This document shows, in pieces, positions 1 through 11,694 of a stretch of DNA of 64,000 nt; within the stretch, counting starts at the first letter, position 1, and each line of letters starts with the position of its first letter. Source of the DNA: Ligustrum vulgare (lineage: Eukaryota > Streptophyta > Magnoliopsida > Lamiales > Oleaceae); contig OY743168.1 of NCBI GenBank assembly GCA_963555705.1, positions 19,784,139 through 19,848,138 on the forward strand, written 5' to 3'. Position numbers and translations under genes: made by a program. Under the pieces are notes generated by a model. That model saw nothing but the letters and a program-made list of their open reading frames with translations, had not been told where the DNA came from and made no database searches.

Positions 1-47
1 GGAAGCCCTCTTCAACCATAGCCCAAAGATTATTAGTTTATGCTATT

Positions 48-238
48 TGTTTTTCTTTTTTCTTCTTTGTTTTTGGGTAACGCCCTATCACGAGCGCCCC
101 CACAACCCCTGCCTTGAGGTCCCGTGGATAAGGTAAATCGCGGAATGTGCAACGCAGATCCAGGAATCGAATTTGTGACCTTACGGGGACATCGACATCA
201 CAAGGTTCGCCCTTTAGCCCTGCGCCACGTGCCCCGGG
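48..238 (-). mobile_element. tRNA-derived SINE (candidate)
   Basis: Read on the minus strand, TGGCGCAGGGCT (227-216) resembles a pol III A box and AATTCGATTCC (173-163) resembles a B box. They lie about 42 bases apart, as in tRNA-headed SINEs. The body continues through a GC-rich stretch to an A-rich tail (minus strand, about 77-48). The B box differs from GGTTCGANTCC at two positions and no target duplication was found, so this is an old copy or a lookalike. The frame that is open across it is not considered a protein. Confidence 0.5.
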
Positions 239-564
239 ATTGCTCTTTATCTTCTCTTAACCTTGCAGAGAAAGAGGTTAAGAGGTCAAGTAACGATTAT
301 CATGCCATATGACTTAATAACATGTTTACCTTTCAGCTTATGATGTTTGTAGATTATGCTGGCTCTATTTTCCAATCATTGCTCATGTCCGTAAAATGGT
401 GTACGCTTGGCATATCTTTTCACATCTTTCTTCCTTTTGTTGCTGGAATTTTTGTGGCGATTGCTTACAGGTATGAGTATTTCGACCAAGAGTGTAATAG
501 GGAACATAATGTGTCCAAAAGATTATTTTATCTCACCACTGAAGACTCGACTTTATATTTGTAG

Positions 565-672
565 GATGTTTCTAACAGAGTCGACGCAACGAGGAAGGTA
601 GTGATTAGAGCATTGGAAAAAAAAGGTGTAACCCACACCTTGCCATTGGTTCGAGAGGTAATTAAATCGTAG
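565..672 (+). pseudogene. possible 3' terminal exon of an unrecognised gene
   Basis: After a plausible acceptor (tttgtag, ending at 564) a frame of 35 codons runs to TAG at 670-672. It contains DVSNRVDATRK and THTLPLVREVIKS, which look protein-like in composition. No family is recognised. The segment 300-480 upstream also has short open frames and a donor-like CAGGTATG near 469, but no continuous gene could be assembled. It may be the tail of a gene that begins left of the window, or chance. Confidence 0.25.
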
Positions 673-1025
673 GTTATGCCTCTCAGAGCCATGATGAATG
701 GAACTCAGTAACACCTCGCGGAACAAGGGAAGCCCAACTTTTCCTATTTGGTGTTTTTTTACAGGGTAATAATACTACGCCCTTATTTGATTCTCTTTGT
801 TAAAAAATTTCTTTTTTCTTATATTCATTTTCAACAACACATTCACATAATAAAATATTTTACACATAAAATAATAATAAATAAATAAATAAATAAAATT
901 CCTACCTTTCAAGCTCGCATTATCCAAAAAACCCCAATTCAAAAAATCAATCTCCATCAAACTGAGGCTACATAATTGCATGCCATATCCTTGTACTATC
1001 AATTTAGATAGATATGTGCGACAGA

Positions 1026-1199
1026 ATGGAGGGAAGTTCCAAAGAGAAATGGCGAAGTAAAGAAGTGATAGCGAGAAAACACGGGTGGCAACTACCAGCT
1101 CACACTTATCTGGTGCTGCTGCAGATTATTTCTCTCTTTGCTTTGTTGTATTTTTTGGAGCATATTTTGAGATTTCTTTTTGCATTTTTAGTTAATTAA
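1026..1199 (+). pseudogene. DHHC S-acyltransferase N-terminal fragment
   Basis: The reading frame from the ATG at 1026 contains RKHGWQLPAHTY. This closely matches the conserved N-terminal cytosolic motif of a clade of plant DHHC-type protein S-acyltransferases, just before the first membrane span. The following residues (LVLLQIISLFALLYFL) are hydrophobic, as expected for that span. The frame then ends at TAA (1197-1199). No later membrane spans or DHHC zinc-binding domain were found downstream, and a solo LTR begins 44 bases on. It is best read as a truncated copy or isolated first exon. A short chance match cannot be excluded. Confidence 0.4.
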
Positions 1200-1243
1200 A
1201 GTGATTCTTTTACCTCAAAAATGTCACAATATTCTTTATTTTT

Positions 1244-3996
1244 TGTAGCGCCCCGAGTTCCGTATACCCGATTCACTACGTCATTTTCTGTCTAAATTTT
1301 TTTGAATAATATTTTTTTTGCGGAAGAAATAATTGAAATTCATTTTTGGCAACATTAAATAAACTGTAATGGCCGATAAAATTGAAACATTTATGAAACC
1401 ATTTGAAATAGTAAATCGAACCATTAATTTTGTAAAGAAATTGACAATGTCATAATTTCTCAAATAAATGAACTTCTCTAAATTATTCGATTGTTTGGAA
1501 AATACGGAAATCATTAACGTCAAACTTTCAACCGTTTAACGATTATTGCCACCATCATTCATCGCTCGCCACCGTCTCCGAAATCTGCAAAACTGTTAAA
1601 AAGTAGGGTGAGTATTTCATGGGGGAAATACTCAGTAGACTCATCGCAAATTAATTTAATTTATAAGATGATTAAACACATAAATCCCGGCTCTTTATAA
1701 AACGGGCATTGATAGAGCTTCTTTATAAAACGACTCTTGATAAAACTCATATTGTGCATTACAGCACGGGACATATTTTGCAAATCATAGGCTCTTTGAA
1801 AATAGCTCTTTGAAAACAGCTCTTTGAAAACCATATACTTATAAAAACATTTTAATTATGCCAAGCATAATTTCTTTTGAAAGCATAACATAAGATAGGA
1901 TTGAAATCCTCATAAACATAGGGAGACACAAGAACTTTACCGAACTTAGGTGGCAAGAATTCTTATGCAGTAAAATCATAATAACAGTAAGTATACCAAA
2001 ACATAATTCTTGAAATTCATAGGGATCATTTCCATCATAACATAAAATAAGATCGAAATCCTCATAAACATAAGAATTTTACCGAATTTCGGTGGCAAGA
2101 ATTCTTATGTAGTAAAATCATAATAACAGTAAGTATACCAAAACATAATTCTTGAAATTCATAGGGATCATTTCCATCATAACATAAGATAGGATCGAAA
2201 TCCTCATAAACATATGAGACAGGAATTTTACAGAACTTAGGTGGTAAATCCTCATAAACATATGGAAACATAGGAATTTTACCGAACTTCGTGGCAAATC
2301 CTCATAAACTTATGGAGACACAAGAATTTTACCGAACTTCGTGGCAAGAATTCTTATGTGCATAGCAATGATCCAAAACATATAAAACATTATCGTAAAA
2401 ACATAGGGTATACTTACTTTTCATAAAAACATAAGGTATATTTACCTTTCATAAAACATACTTAATTTTCTTGAAAATTGACTTTCACAAGTCACATGAC
2501 ATTTATATGAAATCATAATTTAAATCAATTAATAAGTGCGAGTCTACCTTAAATCCGACGAGTGCAAAGTTGAGCGGGAATGACTTCAATTTCTTTAAAT
2601 TCTCCGTACGCTTCGTCTTAGCCAATAAGTCACTTTAGTCTATCGAATATATAGTTCAAAATGATAAATTATAATTTGAGGACTAAAATTGATGTTTTGA
2701 AAGTTGAGGGATTAAAATGAATACTTTTGAAAGTTTAGTCGGAAACTCAAAATAATAGGGTTGAAATAATATATATTTTAAAACAATAGGGGCTGATTAA
2801 AACTCATTAAAACTTAAGGGATGAAATTGATAAGTTTAAAAGCTGAAAGGACTGATTTGAAAACCTTTTTAAAAGAATTGGAAGGACTGAATTAAAACAT
2901 TTCAAAATAGAGGGACTAAACTGAAATTTCTGAAAATTCAAATATATATCCTCAGATTCTGTTTTCTCTCACTTTCCCATTTCGTTAACAGAAAGAGAGA
3001 ATACGCGAGAGAGACAGAGGAAGAACTAGGGCGTAAATCCGTCCTTCGACGGGAGATTCTGCCGGCGTAACACCGGAGTAAGGTGGCGGTGAGCGACGGG
3101 GCTGAAGTAGGTTAGGTTTGATGCGAGAAACAGAAAGGAAACCGCGGCTTAGATCGCGATTTGAGTTGGGTCTTAACTACGAAATCCGGTGGTCGTGCCG
3201 GTAAATCAGTCGGCGATCGAAGGTAAGTCTTGGGCTTGGTTTATTTCTTGTTTTGGGTTTCAATTGTTTGTCAAAACTGAAGTGGGCAGTGGGTTATGTG
3301 TTGGATTGTCCGGCTATTGAGGTGGTGAATGGCGGTCGGTGATGATGATTCAACAATGGTGGTGATTCTTGGGCTGGTGGACTGAAGGCAGTCTGTTGGT
3401 TTGAGTTTTGGATGGTGCTGATGTTGATGATACACGGATGTGGTGTTCTGAGTGGCGTGGAGATGATTTCTTGAATTCATGATAATGGATTGGTCTGATA
3501 TGTATAAAGAGAAGGCATCTTTCTTGCTGGAAAGATGGTTTTGTAAAAAAATAACATGGTGGAGAATATCATGATTTGGAGGAATATTGTGATAGATTAA
3601 TTGAGTGTAAATTATCATAATTTGGAGGGGTGGTGATGATAATGATGATGCTTGTATAATGTGATGGAAAGGAGTATAAAGAGAAAGCAAAACGTGTGAA
3701 ATAAATTTTGATTATGATAAGAATTGGACTAACTTTGATTCGGAATTGTATTAAAAACTGATATATTTTGAACTGAAAATATGATTTTGAAATAATACTT
3801 TGAATAAATAATTAAAGTAATATAATTTTAGAAATTCGAACATTTAATTTAAAATCGAACAAATTCGATATTTCTTGACTTGGCTAGACGAACACGTCGC
3901 GGCGTTAACTTCAAAACAATGGGTGAAATAGTAGCGACACAATTTTCTAAATATTAAAATAATTATTAATTTGCGTAAAAATTCTGGATCGCTACA
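1244..3996 (+). mobile_element. Solo LTR, long gypsy-type
   Basis: The segment starts TGTAGCGCCCCGAG and ends GATCGCTACA, so it has TG...CA termini. It is flanked by a 5-bp direct repeat TTTTT (1239-1243 and 3997-4001), the size of duplication left by an LTR retroelement integrase. The target is a T run, so the duplication alone is weak evidence. Inside are a TATA-like ATATAT at 2941-2948 and, downstream of it, a GC-rich leader (about 2980-3230). That order fits U3, then R and U5, on the plus strand. No gag-pol frame and no second LTR occur in the window. Its length of about 2.75 kb and CGCCCCG start resemble long LTRs of Ty3/gypsy elements (Tekay/Del-like). The lineage is inferred. Confidence 0.75.
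1890..2400. repeat. Tandem repeats inside the long LTR
   Basis: A motif beginning CCTCATAAACATA and running into TTTTACCGAACTT recurs near 1908, 2059, 2201, 2249 and 2301. The first two copies lie in a larger unit of about 150 bases that also repeats AGTATACCAAAACATAATTC. Just upstream (about 1793-1830) is a short run of AGCTCTTTGAAAA copies. The repeats lie upstream of the putative TATA box, in U3, where direct repeats are common. Confidence 0.8.
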
Positions 3997-4001
3997 TTTT
4001 T

Positions 4002-4994
4002 AAACAAAACAATTTTAACAAGTGAATTTCTGATTATGGATTATGCTTTGTTGGTAGATCTGTAGCAGCTGATTTTCTGCTGAATTATTGGTTCGCAATT
4101 ATATGAACAAGAGTCGAATATAGTTCATTACTTTTATTATCTTGTGGCTGAAATTTGGTAGTTAATGAAAATTCTGTGTTTGCTTTTTGGTACTTCGGTG
4201 GTTAATGTTTTCTTTCCTATAACTTGATTGTAAGATAATTGTTTTGCTTGCAATATATGTTAATTTGTGGCTGAAATTTGATATATAATGAAGATTTTTT
4301 GTATTTTTTTGGTTAATTAATGTTTTTTCCCCTATGACTTGATAGTACGTAAGATAATTTTTTTGCCAATTTATTATTATCAATTTTGCCTTCTGCGCTT
4401 TATGATTTGATAAATATATCTAACCATGAAGTTTTAAGCAACACAAAACATGCTCTATATAGATTGCTTTCCACACTCTTCATATTAATGCTTTTGTTCA
4501 TTCTTACATCACCTGAATGTTTGTAATGCATGAATTACCATGTGACGATAAAACAATGAATCGGTAGGCATGTATTGATTTAGACAGTATGATTCTACAC
4601 CTTCACCAAACTTGGGCAAATCAAGATTTGATTTCTTGCTTCCATTAATCTTTTTTTTTTTTTTTTAATGACTTGCGTCCCCTTTTTAAAAAATATCCTT
4701 TCATACTTTTGTGAAACTGTTTGTTTCAATCATTTAATTTATCACAGTACTTCATCGTTGAGCTTCCTTTTTTTTTTTTTTTTTTTATTATGTATAGTTT
4801 ACTATGTTTCATGTACTTTTCATTTTCTTTTTCGGTTCACTCTAATTTTCCTTTTGGTTTTAAGCCCAAGGAGACAATGTTGATGAGCCATTTGCATTAG
4901 AATTTTCAAGGAAGCTTTGTAATGGGAAGGTTCTTAGTACCAATTAGTTTCGTTAATAGGTTAAGACTGGAAGTCCTCTCTCTCATATAGATAA
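4002..4994. other. No gene seen; AT-rich spacer between two solo LTRs
   Basis: No supported coding exon. There are long T tracts at about 4650-4666 and 4769-4786. A paralogous-looking phrase (GGCTGAAATTTGGTAGTTAATGA near 4146 and a variant near 4267) indicates a local duplication of about 120 bases. Confidence 0.6.
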
Positions 4995-5926
4995 TGTTGG
5001 ATATTGATTAATAAATCGATAAATCAAGAAATTGATTAAGTATTCAAAAACTGATTAAAGCAATTTCGTGTCGATTTCGATCAAATATTCAAAAGCTCGA
5101 TTCAATCCGTTTAGGAAAAATTGTTTGCCATTTCGCCGTTTCCGGGAGCACAAACGGGGCGCGGGGGTCGTGGAGGTTCGGGGGCAACGCCCCCGAAAGA
5201 GAATTTTGATTTTTCTACATGTATTGAAGGGTATATTTGGCATTTCGAAAATCAATATCGGATGAATGAGAAATTACGAAAAATGACGAAATCGGGTCAA
5301 AATATTTGACCGTGCGACCGCATGGTTAGGAAACCGTGCGATCACACGTGAAATTCAATTCCGATTTTTTGAGTAAAACCGTGCGACCGCACGGACTATA
5401 ACCGTGCGGCCGCACGGTTGTCCGGTGTAAAGACACCTTTTCATAAATGTGCATGGTTTGAAAATGGTGCATGGTTTGGCCTCAACCATTTCGTCCACAC
5501 CCTTTCATGGTCTATAAATAGGACATTTTGGGTGTCCTATTCCTCACATTTTTGATATGCAAAACATATATCATCCTCTATTCTCTCAAATCAAAAGCAT
5601 TGTATTTGTTGTTTTGATTTTTCTTTCGTTTTTATCCTTGGAGTACATAAGCCAAAATTTGGTTCGTTGTACTTGTATTTTGGAGTGCTACAAACACAAG
5701 TGAAGCCGTTGTATCTTGGGAGTCGATTTTCGGAATCCGTAGACACCGTTGCGAGGCAAATTCGACTTAAGGACAAAGAGTCAAATTCTTGCCTCGACTT
5801 TGTCCCTACTTTTCTTATTCTTCTTGTTTGTATTTTCCTTACCGTTACTCCGTCCAATTTTCGGCACAGATTTACAAATTATCATTCTACTTATTTTGAC
5901 GTCACTATTCACAAATACATCCAACA
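4995..5926 (+). mobile_element. Solo LTR, copia-type size (0.93 kb)
   Basis: Terminal inverted repeat TGTTGG at 4995 and CCAACA at 5921-5926. Flanks are GATAA (4990-4994) and TATAA (5927-5931), a 4-of-5 match consistent with a mutated 5-bp target duplication. A good TATA box (CTATAAATAG, about 5512-5521) sits mid-element and is followed by a T-rich leader, as in an LTR promoter. The U3 part holds GTGCGACCGCACGG-like palindromes repeated near 5310-5420 and a GC-rich hairpin at about 5155-5205. No internal domain or partner LTR is present. Confidence 0.75.
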
Positions 5927-6188
5927 TATAATAAGGTCAACGAAAAAGGAGAATTTATTCATTTTTTAGCTGATTTACTACTTATCAAAGAGCTACCCAA
6001 GCAACGAGGTCTAGGTTGGAACAAAGTATGTCTTAATATGGTCTATGCATAATCAATTCCTTATACCCGAAATTAAAAAATCTGGTGAATCGTGTCCTTT
6101 TCTTTTGTTCCAAATTATCCTTTCTTCAATTCAAATAGACAATTGGAAGGGATAATTTTGTACTAAAGAGTAAAGACGCATTCGTCTA

Positions 6189-6791
6189 TGTTGATAATTG
6201 GCCCAGTTCAGCCCCAGCTCAATTAAAAAGAATTTGGAATTGGTTGATCCAACTTGCACAAGGCTTCAGACTCAAATAAGAGTCCAAAACCCGAGCCCAA
6301 GTTGCGTTTCCAAAGCACGTTTTTCTGCTGCAACCGAACTCATTCTGTCTGTTTGATTAACCACCTGGAGCGTCCCTAATCATTGGATCAATGCGCCTAT
6401 TTGTATCCCTTGAAGAGTCCAGAAGGATTACACGGATTTAGATCTATTATTGTTCAGATATTTTTCTTTCTCCACTTCGTCCCTTTCTCTGAGGCGATTT
6501 CGTCTTCACCTCTCAATCCCTCTCTGATACAAAGAAATACTTTGGTTTTCATTTCTTCATTTGTAGTAATTTTGGGATATAGTTTGAGAGTGATATTAGT
6601 GCTCTTTGTAAGCATACTTTTTTCGTTTTTGAGAGAGTTTTTGTTATGCAGTTTGTCTGCGAGTTTAGTTTGATTTACTTTGTGTAATCCTTGTGTTTTT
6701 TATAAAAGTTTTACAGAAATTCCTGAAAAACATCTTGTGGATTCATTATGCTTTGTGATTCTTTGAGTTTTCTTGGTTTAAATCCTTCACA
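6189..6791 (+). repeat. 5' LTR of the copia element
   Basis: 603 bp, TGTTGA...TTCACA. It matches 11695-12298 along its whole length with scattered differences. A T-rich, promoter-like middle contains TTTGGGATATAG. The integrase-made duplication lies immediately outside. Confidence 0.95.
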
Positions 6792-6792
6792 G

Positions 6793-6804
6793 TGATATCA
6801 GAGT
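6793..6804 (+). promoter_or_regulatory. Primer binding site (initiator Met tRNA)
   Basis: TGATATCAGAGT one base after the 5' LTR. Plant copia elements use TGGTATCAGAGC, complementary to the 3' end of initiator methionine tRNA. Two positions differ here, consistent with decay. Confidence 0.85.
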
Positions 6805-7379
6805 CTTATAGTTTTCTGATACTCGAAGGAAAATTTTGGGTTTTTTGGGGGAACTTCAAGTTTTTCTCTCAAAACCGTAAAATCATTGTGAAAAAATCCC
6901 AGATTTGAAAACTTAGGGTTGACTCTTCGTGATACCTTTGAGTTTCCTTAAAGATCTGTAAATTTGGCTTACGGATCTGTTGATTTTCTGGTACTTTACA
7001 GTTGGATCTGAAAGATCTGCAACCGGATCTACCTTTGCTGAAAAATTCCTAAAAGGAACTTAAGCGCCATTAATTCCTTCGCATTAATCAGGTGAAATCC
7101 TTCAATTTCTAGGGTTTCTTGAACCCTTCTCTTTTAATCTTTTCGTTTTTCCTCTGTTGAAGCCTTTCTTGGACCTCTTTGCTTTCATTTGTTCAGGATT
7201 CCTTTAGAGAGATGCTTCTATAAACTTTGTGAACTATAATTGGTATTTCTGCTTTGTGCTGTGACTACTTTCTGTAACTTGATCTTTGTGATTCTCAGTT
7301 GTGCACTCTACTGCAATAATTTGATTGCATTATTTGCTCTTTTAATCTCTATAATTCTTTTCCCCAAAAGTCTTTTAAA

Positions 7380-10300
7380 ATGGCTATTGTAAAAGTTGAG
7401 GTTAAAATTTAGAATGGGAAAGGGGATTTTAGTTTATGGCGTCAGAAAATAAAAGCCCTTTTACTCCAATTAGAATGTGCTAAGACTATTAATGAAACAT
7501 GACCTGAAAACTTAACTGAAGAAAGAAGAACTGAATTGGATGAATTGGCATGGAGTACATTGTTTCTTCATCTTTCTGACACAGTGATTAGGAAAGTAGG
7601 AGAAACTAAAACTGCTGCTGACCTATGGGATAAAACTAGAATAAGTTTTTCTCACTATTTCTCTTCCAAATAAATGTTTTTTGTGGAAACAATTCTTTAG
7701 CTATAAATTTGACCCTTCCCTGGGTGCTAAAGAAAACATGGTCAGATTTAATAGGATAATACAAGATCTTTTAAATGCTGGTGAAAAAACTACTGAAGAT
7801 CAAAAAGTTGTCTGTTTATTAAATGGTATGGGAGAAAAGTACAAAGATATTAGAAATGCTTTGGAGTATGGTGGTCAAAAATAACTGTTGAAATAATTCA
7901 TACATCACTTAAGAATAAAGAAGTTGAGTCCAAATCTGAACTTAAGAAGGCCTATAATGTAGAGTCCTCATTCACTAGAGGCAAGACTTCATTCAAGGGT
8001 AACAACAATAAAACCTGGAACTATAATAGAAATAATCTTAGGCAAACCAAAGAATATCAGAATAAGAAATATATAACTAACAAACCTAGAGATAAAAAAT
8101 TTGATCATAACAGGTTTGATAATAAAAGATCTGATCACAACATATTTGAGGTAAAAAGATATAATAATAATAAATTTGATAAGAAGTTTGATGATACTAG
8201 GAAATGTTATTACTGTAGAAAAATGGGTCATCTAGTTAATGAATGCTTTAAGAAAATAAGGGATAATAAGAATAATCAACAAGAAACTGTGGATATACAG
8301 AAAAATAGTGGGGTTGTCTATGTTACCACTTCTTCGAAAATGAAAGATGAATGGATTCTTGACTCTGGCTGTATATTTAATAAGTGCCCTTACAGGGATT
8401 TGTTTGATAATTTCTCTTTGCAAGCTACTGGTTCTATGAAACTTGACAATTATGTATCTTGTGATATTAAGGGATTGGGAAAGTGGTATTAAAACTTAGT
8501 GATAATAATACATTGACCTTAAATCAAACAAGATATGTCCCTGATTTAAGGAGAAATCTCATCTCCTTAGGAATACTAGATTATGAAGGTTATGATATTA
8601 GAGTCAGTAATGGATACACTAAAATTTTGAGAAATAATTTGTTGATTGCTAGTACAACCAAGACCAATGACATTTACATTCTCTTTGTGCAATCCTATTC
8701 TCCTACCTCTTTTACTATTGAAAATTTGAATAATGACTTGTCTGAACTTTGGCCTAAAAGACTAGATCATTTAATAGAAAAGAGACTTAAAATTTTAGAG
8801 AAAAATGGTGTTTTTGGTAAAGACAGTTTACAAAAACTTCAATTCTGCGAAGAATATACTTTAGGGAAACAAAAAGTTTCCTCTTTTGGAAAAAGGGATA
8901 CATAAATCTAGAGACATTCTTAAATATTTGCATGCATACTTGTGGGGTCCTACCCCTAACAATACTGTTTCTAGTTTTAAATATTTTTTGCTTATTGTTG
9001 ATGACCATTATAGAAAGTCTTGGGTTCATTTGTTGAAATCCAAAGACCAAACTATCTCTATTTTCAAAGATTGGATTACCTTGGTTGAAAATTTGAAAAA
9101 TAAAAGAGTTAAAACAATTAGAACTGATAATGGTTTAGAGTTCTACAATTTTGAATTTGATGATGTTTGTAAACACCAAGGTATTCTTAGGTATAGAACT
9201 GTTTCATACAGTCTACAGCAAAATGGGGTTGCTGAAAGGATGAACAAAACCTTGCTTGAAAGAACAAGGTGTATGTTAATCCAATCCAATTTACCAAATT
9301 TTTTTTCGGGGGGAAGCAGTTAAAACTGCATCATTTTTTATAAATAAATGCCCTTCAAATGCTGTGAACTATAACATTCCAGATCAGATCTGGAATTATA
9401 TAGTTCCTGATTACTCATTTCTTAAAGTTTTTGACTTTGCAGCTTATGCACATCAGTCTCAGTCCAAACTTGATCTCAGATCTTTAAGTGTTTTTATTGG
9501 TTATGTGGATGGGATAAAGGGCTACAGGCTATGGGTTAAAGAGCATAAAGGTTTTAAAGTGATTTTAAGCAGGTCAGTTGTTTTTAATGAAATTTTTTTT
9601 CTCTACAAGTTTGAAAAATCTGAAAATCCACTTTGTGAAAAGGATTTTAATGAAGTGGGCTTTTTGATGATACTCACATTCAACTTGAGCAACCCCAACA
9701 TATACCTGCTGGCACTTCTGCACCCACTTCACCGGTTTTGCCTATTGATAATGATTATGATGAATCTGATCTTTGTGATTACCAATAAGCTTGAGACAGA
9801 ACTAGGAGGAATATTAGATCTCTAGCTAGATTAAACAATTTTGAATATTTTTCTGCCTCTACTTTGACTACTACTCTAGATTCTGAACTCTGCTCATTTT
9901 TAGAAGCAATAGAATCTGAAGATAGAAATCTATGGCTTGCAGCCATGAATGAAGAAATGAGTTCCTTAATCAAAAACCAAACCTGGACTTTAGTTGAAAA
10001 ACCTCCTGATATGAAATTAATTGATTGTAAGTGGATTTTTAAAATAAAATATGGGGATTCTGAAGGGGTAAACCTAGATGCAAAGCTAGGTTAATTTCTA
10101 AAGACTTTTCTCAAAAGGAAGAGAAAGATTACACTAAAATCTTTTCCCCTGTTGTGAAATATACATCTATTAGAATATTATTTGTTTTAGTTGCTCAGAA
10201 TGATCAAGAACTTAAACAAATGAATGTTAAAACTGATTTTCTGTAAGGTTTGCTTGATGAAACTATTTACATGACTCAACCAAAAGGTTTTAAAAAGAAA

Positions 10301-11684
10301 AACAAATCTGATCTAGTGTGCCTACTTCAGAAATCACTTTATAGATTGAAGCAAGCACCAAGACAGTGGTACAAAAGATTTGATACTTATATTCAAAGTC
10401 TAAATTTTCAGAAAAGCCAATATGATCACTGTTTTTATTTTTTTATTTATTTTAAGATTGATAAATTTGATTCTATGTATTTACTATTGTATGTGGATGA
10501 CATGTTGATTGTTGGCAAGAATATGCATGATATTTTCTGCCTTAAAGAAAATCTGAAAACTGAATTTGAAATGAAAGACCTTGGTCCAGCTAGAAAAATA
10601 CTAGGAATTGATATCTTTAGAAACAGAAATGAAGGAAAATTATTTTTGAATCAAAAGAGTTACATTGAAAAAATCTTGAAAAAGTTTTATCTTTTTTATT
10701 CAAAACTTGTTTCACTTCCTCTACTTAGTATTTTCAAATCAAGTGATCAGTGTCCTAAATCTGCATAGGAGGAGCACAGAATGCATAATGTGCCTTACTC
10801 CAATGCAGTTGGATCTGTGATGTACCTCATGGTTTCAACTAGACCAGACATTGCTTTTTCTGTTAGTGTCTTAAGCAGATTTATGAGCAACCCAGGTGAA
10901 CCTCACTGGGAAGCTCTGAAATCTCTACTGAAATATCTGAAAGAAACTTTAAACTTGAGTCTTATGTATTCTAAGTCTGCAAATGATTTTAAACTCAAAG
11001 GCTTTGTTGATTCTGATTTTGCTGGAAATGTTGATAACAGAAAATCTACTTCACCTACTTTTTTACCTTAAATGATTCCTGCATCAGTTGGAAAGCACAA
11101 CTACAAAAGTTAGTTGCCCTTTCTTCAATTGAGGCAGAATATATTGCTACAAGAGATGCAGTAAAAGAATGCACGTGGTTAAAGGGATTACTTAGTGAAA
11201 TTAGTTGTTTAAATAAATCTGAAATTGAAATTTGCACTGATAGTCAAAATGCCTTATATCTTAGCCTCTGTTTGTTAAATTTTTTTTGTTTAAAAATATG
11301 TTTTTTTATATTTTCTAGGTAAAATGTGTGGTTGAAAAATAAAGAGAGAAAATATGTGTGGTTAAAAAGTGATTTGGAGAATTGTGCAGGAAAAAAATGT
11401 TTAAAAACATGTTTTCCATACGGAGGCTTAGTAAAAATCTTGTTTTTCATAACAGATCAAAACATATTGATGTGAAATTTCATTTTATTAGAGATATTAT
11501 TGACAAGGGTTTTGTAAAACTTGTAAAAATTCCCACACAACTCAACCCAGTAGATGCTGGAACCAAAGTGATCCCTATAACTAAATTTAAAGATACGCTT
11601 AGATTACTTAATATTGTTGAATTTGATACTGATCCTTTGTATCTTTGCAGAAAACCAGATGAGAATGCTGACTGCTCCAATTAA
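7380..11684 (+). pseudogene. gag-pol polyprotein remnant (copia)
   Basis: The frame opens at ATG 7380 (MAIVKVEVKI) but stops at TAG 7410. A second stop, TGA 7500-7502, replaces what is normally a Trp codon. Recognisable pieces in order: gag (7420-7880); zinc knuckle CYYCRKMGHLVNEC (CX2CX4HX4C, about 8205-8246); protease active site WILDSGC (about 8352); GAG-pre-integrase (about 8750-8880); integrase core with LLIVDDHYRKSW, IRTDNGLEF and QQNGVAERMN (about 8990-9245); reverse transcriptase from about 9930 with LLYVDDMLIVG (about 10485); RNase H with SSIEAEY (about 11123) and CTDSQNALYL. Several frameshifts and stops (for example near 8490, 9320, 10095, 10765 and 11070) separate them. It cannot make a polyprotein. 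The lineage within copia was not resolved. Confidence 0.95.
11264..11427. mobile_element. Tourist-type MITE inside copia RNase H
   Basis: 164 bp with terminal repeats GCCTCTGTTTG and (imperfectly) ATACGGAGGC, flanked by TTA on both sides (11261-11263, 11428-11430), the duplication typical of PIF/Harbinger elements. Removing the element and one TTA restores the copia frame: ALYL joins to SKNLVF. The core has GTGTGGTTAAAAAGTGATTT, shared with several other repeats here. A near-identical relative is at 29534-29698. Confidence 0.92.
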
Positions 11685-11694
11685 GGGGAAGATT
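11681..11694 (+). promoter_or_regulatory. Polypurine tract of the copia element
   Basis: TTAAGGGGAAGATT lies directly before the 3' LTR and primes plus-strand synthesis in this class. Confidence 0.85.

Noticed and set aside
124..312. 62-aa open frame
   Set aside because: It overlaps the tRNA-derived SINE and has no recognisable protein features.
3271..3690. 139-aa minus-strand frame, His/Ser-rich
   Set aside because: Lies in the putative R-U5 region of the solo LTR; low-complexity composition, no homology recognised.
5055..5309. Overlapping frames on both strands near 5.1-5.3 kb
   Set aside because: Produced by a GC-rich palindromic stretch within the solo LTR.
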